Assembly: GCF_009569385.1 (NCBI RefSeq)
Contig: NZ_WBOF01000001.1
Coordinates: 2,366,001 to 2,430,000, forward strand
Length of the DNA: 64,000 bases
DNA from: Streptomyces kaniharaensis
GTDB lineage: Bacteria; Actinomycetota; Actinomycetes; Streptomycetales; Streptomycetaceae
Reading direction: 5' to 3'
The position numbers were made by a program, and so were the translations under genes. Of the stretch, positions 60,681 to 64,000 are shown piece after piece (the stretch's first letter is position 1; every line of letters begins with the position of its first letter). Below the pieces are notes generated by a model. It saw only the letters and a list, made by a program, of their open reading frames with translations, made no database searches and was not told the origin of the DNA.

Positions 60681-62141
60681 TCAGAGCAGGCCGAGGGGCG
60701 GCATCAGGTAGTAGAAGGCGAACACCGCCGCCACCGCGTACAGCGGGACCGGGACGGTGCGGCCGCGGCCGGCGGCCAGGCGCAGGACGCAGAAGGTGAT
60801 GAAGCCGAAGCCGATGCCGTTGGTGATCGAGTAGGTGAACGGCATCATCACGATGGTCAGGAAGGCCGGGATCGCGATGGTGTGGTCGGCCCAGTCGATC
60901 TCCTTGATCGAGTTGGCCAGGATCAGGAAGCCGACGGTGACCAGCGCCGGGGTGGCGGCCTGGGCGGGGACCATGGTGGCGAGCGGGGTGAGGAAGAGCG
61001 CCACCACGAAGAGCAGGCCGGTGACGATCGAGGCGAAGCCGGTGCGGGCGCCCTCGCCGACGCCGGCGGTGGACTCGACGAAGCAGGTGTTGGCGGACGA
61101 GGAGGTGGCGCCGCCGGCCGCGGTGGCGATGCCGTCGACCATCAGGATCCGGTTGATGCCCGGCAGGTCGCCCTTCGCGTCGAGCAGGTGGGCCTCGTCC
61201 GCGACGCCGAGAATGGTGCCCATCGCGTCGAAGAAGCACGACATCAGCACGGTGAAGACGAACAGCGCACCGGTCAGCAGGCCGACCTTCTCGAAGCCGC
61301 CGAACAGGCTGACCTTGCCGACCAGGCCGAAGTCCGGGGCGGCGACCGGGTTGCCGGGCCACGTGGGGACGGTGAGGCCCCACTTGAGGGCCGGGACGTC
61401 GGCCACCTTGTCGATCACCACGGCGACAGCGGTGCTGACCGCGATGCCGATCAGGATCGCGCCGGGCACCTTGCGGATGACCAGGACCAGGGTGAGCAGC
61501 AGGCCGATCACGAAGACCAGCACCGGCCAGCCGAGCAGGTGGCCGCTGCCGCCGAGTTGCACCGGGACGGTGGTGTGGGCGGCGTCCGGGATGCGGCTGA
61601 CGAAACCGGAGTCGACCAGGCCGACCAGGCTGATGAACAGGCCGATGCCGATCGCGATGGCCTTGCGCAGGCCCAGCGGGACGGCGTTCATGACCCGCTC
61701 GCGCAGACCGGTGGCGACCAGCAGCATGATCGCGAAGCCGGCCAGCACGACCATGCCCATGGCGTCCGGCCAGGTCATCCTCGGCGCGAGCTGGAGCGCC
61801 ACGATGGTGTTGACGCCGAGACCGGCGGCCAGGCCGATCGGGACGTTGCCGATGACGCCCATCAGCAGAGTGGTCAGGCCCGCGGTGAGGGCGGTGGCGG
61901 TGACCAGCTGGGCGCTGTCCAGGTGGGTGCCGCTCACGTCCGTGGCGCTGGCCAGGATGATCGGGTTGAGCACCAGGATGTAGGCCATGGTGAAGAAGGT
62001 GGCCACACCGCCGCGGATCTCGCGCGGCAGGGTGGAGCCGCGCTCGCTGATCCGGAAGTAGCGGTCCAGGGCGCCGGACGGGGGCTTGGGCGCGGTGACG
62101 ACGGGCTCGGGCGACTCGGTGGTCGACTGGACCACAGGCAT
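60681..62141 (-). CDS. NCS2-family purine permease (AzgA-like)
   Basis: A 486-residue nucleobase transporter with about 14 helices. It resembles the guanine/hypoxanthine branch: LPREIRGGVATFFTMAYILV, IGLAAGLGVNTIVALQLAP, SCFFDAMGTILGVADEA and SSANTCFVESTAGVGEGART. The last, with its TGVGEG-like motif, is typical of AzgA. It is a proton-coupled importer of hypoxanthine, guanine or adenine. ATG 62141 has GAGGA upstream. No purine riboswitch core was seen in its leader. It is divergent from the DUF2530 gene. Confidence 0.92.
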   Translation of the reverse strand: MPVVQSTTESPEPVVTAPKPPSGALDRYFRISERGSTLPREIRGGVATFFTMAYILVLNPIILASATDVSGTHLDSAQLVTATALTAGLTTLLMGVIGNVPIGLAAGLGVNTIVALQLAPRMTWPDAMGMVVLAGFAIMLLVATGLRERVMNAVPLGLRKAIAIGIGLFISLVGLVDSGFVSRIPDAAHTTVPVQLGGSGHLLGWPVLVFVIGLLLTLVLVIRKVPGAILIGIAVSTAVAVVIDKVADVPALKWGLTVPTWPGNPVAAPDFGLVGKVSLFGGFEKVGLLTGALFVFTVLMSCFFDAMGTILGVADEAHLLDAKGDLPGINRILMVDGIATAAGGATSSSANTCFVESTAGVGEGARTGFASIVTGLLFVVALFLTPLATMVPAQAATPALVTVGFLILANSIKEIDWADHTIAIPAFLTIVMMPFTYSITNGIGFGFITFCVLRLAAGRGRTVPVPLYAVAAVFAFYYLMPPLGLL

Positions 62142-62339
62142 GCGTGTGTCCTCTGTGGGGGGCGGAGGAGGGGGAGCACCCAGGGCGACGGCGGCCGGGC
62201 ACGGATCCTTAAGTATGGTTTCCCGATCGCACACACGCACTCTTCGCGCGTAGAGCCCCGTAGGGCCCCATAGAGTCGCTGAGGCCCAGGGCGCCCGGCC
62301 GCACCTGCGGAACGCCCGCCGCACCGTACGCTAGGCCCC

Positions 62340-62642
62340 ATGCCCAAGACCCCGCTGCACCCCTCGCCCCCTCCGCTGGAGGCCAACGACGTCGCGATCG
62401 TCGGGGGCGGCACGGTGCTGTGGTTCGTCGCCTTCCTGGTCCTGCTCCCCTTCCAGGGCACCCTGTCCGACCACGGCCACGGCACCTGGCCGTGGATCTG
62501 CCTGGCCGGCGGCCTGCTCGGCCTGATCGGCCTCTGGTACTGCCGCGCGCGCCGGGACGCGATCGCCCGCGGCCGCGCCGCCGAGGCGGCGGACAGGGTT
62601 ACGGACGGCAACGGCCAGGACCCGGCCACCCGGTCGGACTGA
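62340..62642 (+). CDS. DUF2530 small membrane protein
   Basis: A 100-residue protein with two transmembrane helices. The conserved LEANDVAIVGGGTVLWFVAF and GLIGLWYCRARR are DUF2530 features. The family is limited to actinobacteria and its function is not known. ATG 62340 is clear. Its own end is 64 bases before the P-type ATPase start, so they may be co-transcribed. It is divergent from the purine permease gene. Confidence 0.85.
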   Translation: MPKTPLHPSPPPLEANDVAIVGGGTVLWFVAFLVLLPFQGTLSDHGHGTWPWICLAGGLLGLIGLWYCRARRDAIARGRAAEAADRVTDGNGQDPATRSD

Positions 62643-62706
62643 ATATCGGACTAAATAGTCCTTTTGTAGCAAGCATCGGACATATGGCACCCGTAGAGTC
62701 GGTGCC

Positions 62707-64000
62707 ATGACGCAGCCTGCCCACCCCTCGGAAGAGCAGCCCGGTGACGGCGACCTGCCCGACGGTGCGCACCCCCTCGGGCTGCTGCCCGGCCGGCGCG
62801 GCGGGCTGACCGGCGCCGAAGTGGCCGAGCGGGTCTCCCGCGGTGAGGTCAACGACGTCCCGGTGCGGTCCAGCCGATCCGCCAAGGAGATCGTCCGGGC
62901 CAACGTCTTCACCCGGTTCAACGCGATCATCGGCGTGATGTTCGGAATCATCCTGATCGTCGGCCCGATCCAGGACGGCCTGTTCGGCCTGGTCATCGTC
63001 GCCAACACGGCGATCGGCATCGTCCAGGAGCTGCGCGCCAAGAAGACCCTGGACAGCCTCGCCCTGATCGGCGAGGCCCGCCCGCAGGTCCGCCGGGACG
63101 GCACCGTCCAGCAGATCGCCGTCGCCGAGATCGTGCTCGACGACACCGTGCTGCTCGGCATCGGCGACAAGGTGATCGTCGACGGCGAGGTCACCGAGGC
63201 GGACGGCCTGGAGATCGACGAGTCGCTGCTCACCGGTGAGCCCGACTCCGTCCTCAAGCAGCCCGGCGACCAGGTGATGTCCGGCAGCTTCGTGGTGGCC
63301 GGCGTCGGCGCGTTCACCGCCACCAGGGTCGGCCGCGAGGCGTACGCGGCGCAGCTGGCCGAGGAGGCCAGCCGGTTCACCCTGGTGAGGTCCGAGCTGC
63401 GCAGCGGCATCAACAGCATCCTGAGGTTCATCACCTACCTGCTGATCCCCACCGCCATCGGCCTGATCATCAGCCAGCTGGCGGTCGAGGGCCGGGACTG
63501 GCGCGAGGCCGTGCGCCGCATGGTGGCCGGCATCGTGCCGATGGTCCCGGAGGGGCTGGTCCTGCTCACCTCGGTGGCCTTCGCGATCGGCGTGATCCGG
63601 CTCGGCCGCAGGCAGTGCCTGGTGCAGGAGCTCCCGGCGATCGAGGGGCTGGCCCGCGTCGACACCGTCTGCCTGGACAAGACCGGCACCCTCACCGAGG
63701 GCGGCATGGACGTCGTCGACCTGCGCGTCCTCTCCGACGGCGAGCCCGGCGCGATCGGCCCGGACACGATCGAGCACGCGCTCGGCGTGATGGCCGGCGC
63801 CGACGCCCGGCCCAACCCGTCCATGCGGGCCGTCATCGCCGCGTACGGGGACGGCCGTACGGACGGCGGCAACGGCTGGCGGGTGATCGAGGCGATGCCG
63901 TTCTCGTCGGCCCGCAAGTGGAGCGGCGTGCAGTTGCTGGAGCCGCAGGGCGGCGAGGCCAGCTGGCTGCTCGGCGCGCCCGATGTCCTGCTGCCTTCCG
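62707..64000 (+). CDS. Cation-translocating P-type ATPase (partial, 3' end outside)
   Basis: 431 codons are visible before the window ends. The phosphorylation site is Asp324 in [11 protein letters not shown], and the actuator loop has T176-G177-E178 in LLTGEPDS. Helices M3-M4 include [18 protein letters not shown], where PEGL replaces the CPC of heavy-metal pumps. This suggests a calcium/magnesium or related cation transporter (P2-like or the MgtA-related HAD-IC group). The N-terminal 60 residues are hydrophilic. The nucleotide-binding domain begins at [19 protein letters not shown] 62707 is preceded by a short AT-rich stretch with GTAGAGTCGGTGCC. Confidence 0.9.
   Translation, partial: MTQPAHPSEEQPGDGDLPDGAHPLGLLPGRRGGLTGAEVAERVSRGEVNDVPVRSSRSAKEIVRANVFTRFNAIIGVMFGIILIVGPIQDGLFGLVIVANTAIGIVQELRAKKTLDSLALIGEARPQVRRDGTVQQIAVAEIVLDDTVLLGIGDKVIVDGEVTEADGLEIDESLLTGEPDSVLKQPGDQVMSGSFVVAGVGAFTATRVGREAYAAQLAEEASRFTLVRSELRSGINSILRFITYLLIPTAIGLIISQLAVEGRDWREAVRRMVAGIVPMVPEGLVLLTSVAFAIGVIRLGRRQCLVQELPAIEGLARVDTVCLDKTGTLTEGGMDVVDLRVLSDGEPGAIGPDTIEHALGVMAGADARPNPSMRAVIAAYGDGRTDGGNGWRVIEAMPFSSARKWSGVQLLEPQGGEASWLLGAPDVLLPS

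Noticed and set aside
62142..62339. Purine riboswitch upstream of the NCS2 permease gene
   Set aside because: The leader lacks the conserved core stems and loop sequences. It has only a possible -10-like TACTTA stretch.

Overview
The window is very GC-rich, with G/C at almost every third codon position, frequent GTG and TTG starts, long hairpin terminators without U-tracts, and genes such as a MHYT protein, the futalosine-pathway gene mqnE, a DUF2530 protein and mycobacterial-type serC. It looks like the central chromosome of a streptomycete (Streptomyces or Kitasatospora). From memory, much of the order (yajQ, tRNA-Tyr, htpX, the second nuo cluster, a sensor kinase, mqnE, ubiX, pdxH, citrate synthase, serC) follows the S. 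coelicolor core. No rRNA, CRISPR array or intact insertion sequence was seen.

Layout. 1-1000: a scar made of a 3' fragment of a kdpE-like regulator joined to an internally deleted, frameshifted tyrosine-integrase remnant, next to tRNA-Tyr(GTA). 1.2-12.4 kb: yajQ, peptidases M20 and M24, a PAP2 membrane phosphatase overlapping mug, a divergent LysR/reductase pair, a BlaI/M56 pair and htpX. 12.5-22.5 kb: a reverse-strand complex I operon nuoABCHIJKLMN, which lacks nuoD, E, F and G. 22.8-36.8 kb: a sensor kinase, a secreted S1C protease, galE, a Ser/Thr kinase with a beta-propeller, a TetR regulator, a FabH-type synthase, an L,D-transpeptidase, mqnE, a PLP dehydratase with an Lrp regulator, ubiX and a cyclase-family hydrolase.

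36.9-48.7 kb holds the most unusual content: two adjacent FxSxx-type RiPP loci, all on the reverse strand. Locus 1 has a 61-residue precursor ending F-N-S-S-I, a radical SAM/SPASM maturase fused to an HExxH hydroxylase-like domain, and an AAC(3)-like acetyltransferase reading frame with no start codon where one is expected. Locus 2 has a 67-residue precursor whose F-Q-S-A-L motif is followed by six more residues, the TIR-like protein FxsC, a 1337-residue ParA-like/TIR/NB-ARC/TPR protein, a second radical SAM maturase, and a separate HExxH protein. The likely flow is precursor, cyclophane cross-linking by radical SAM, then hydroxylation. The TIR/NB-ARC/TPR proteins suggest sensing or signalling, but their role is unknown.

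48.8-64 kb: pdxH, citrate synthase with an unusual inverted repeat upstream, serC, a 31-residue membrane protein, thpR, a GNAT enzyme, a MarR/MFS pair, a VOC protein, a MHYT membrane sensor, an isolated hypX, a DUF4231 membrane protein, an NCS2 purine permease, DUF2530, and a P-type ATPase cut by the window end. Strong hairpins separate many of these units and are listed separately.
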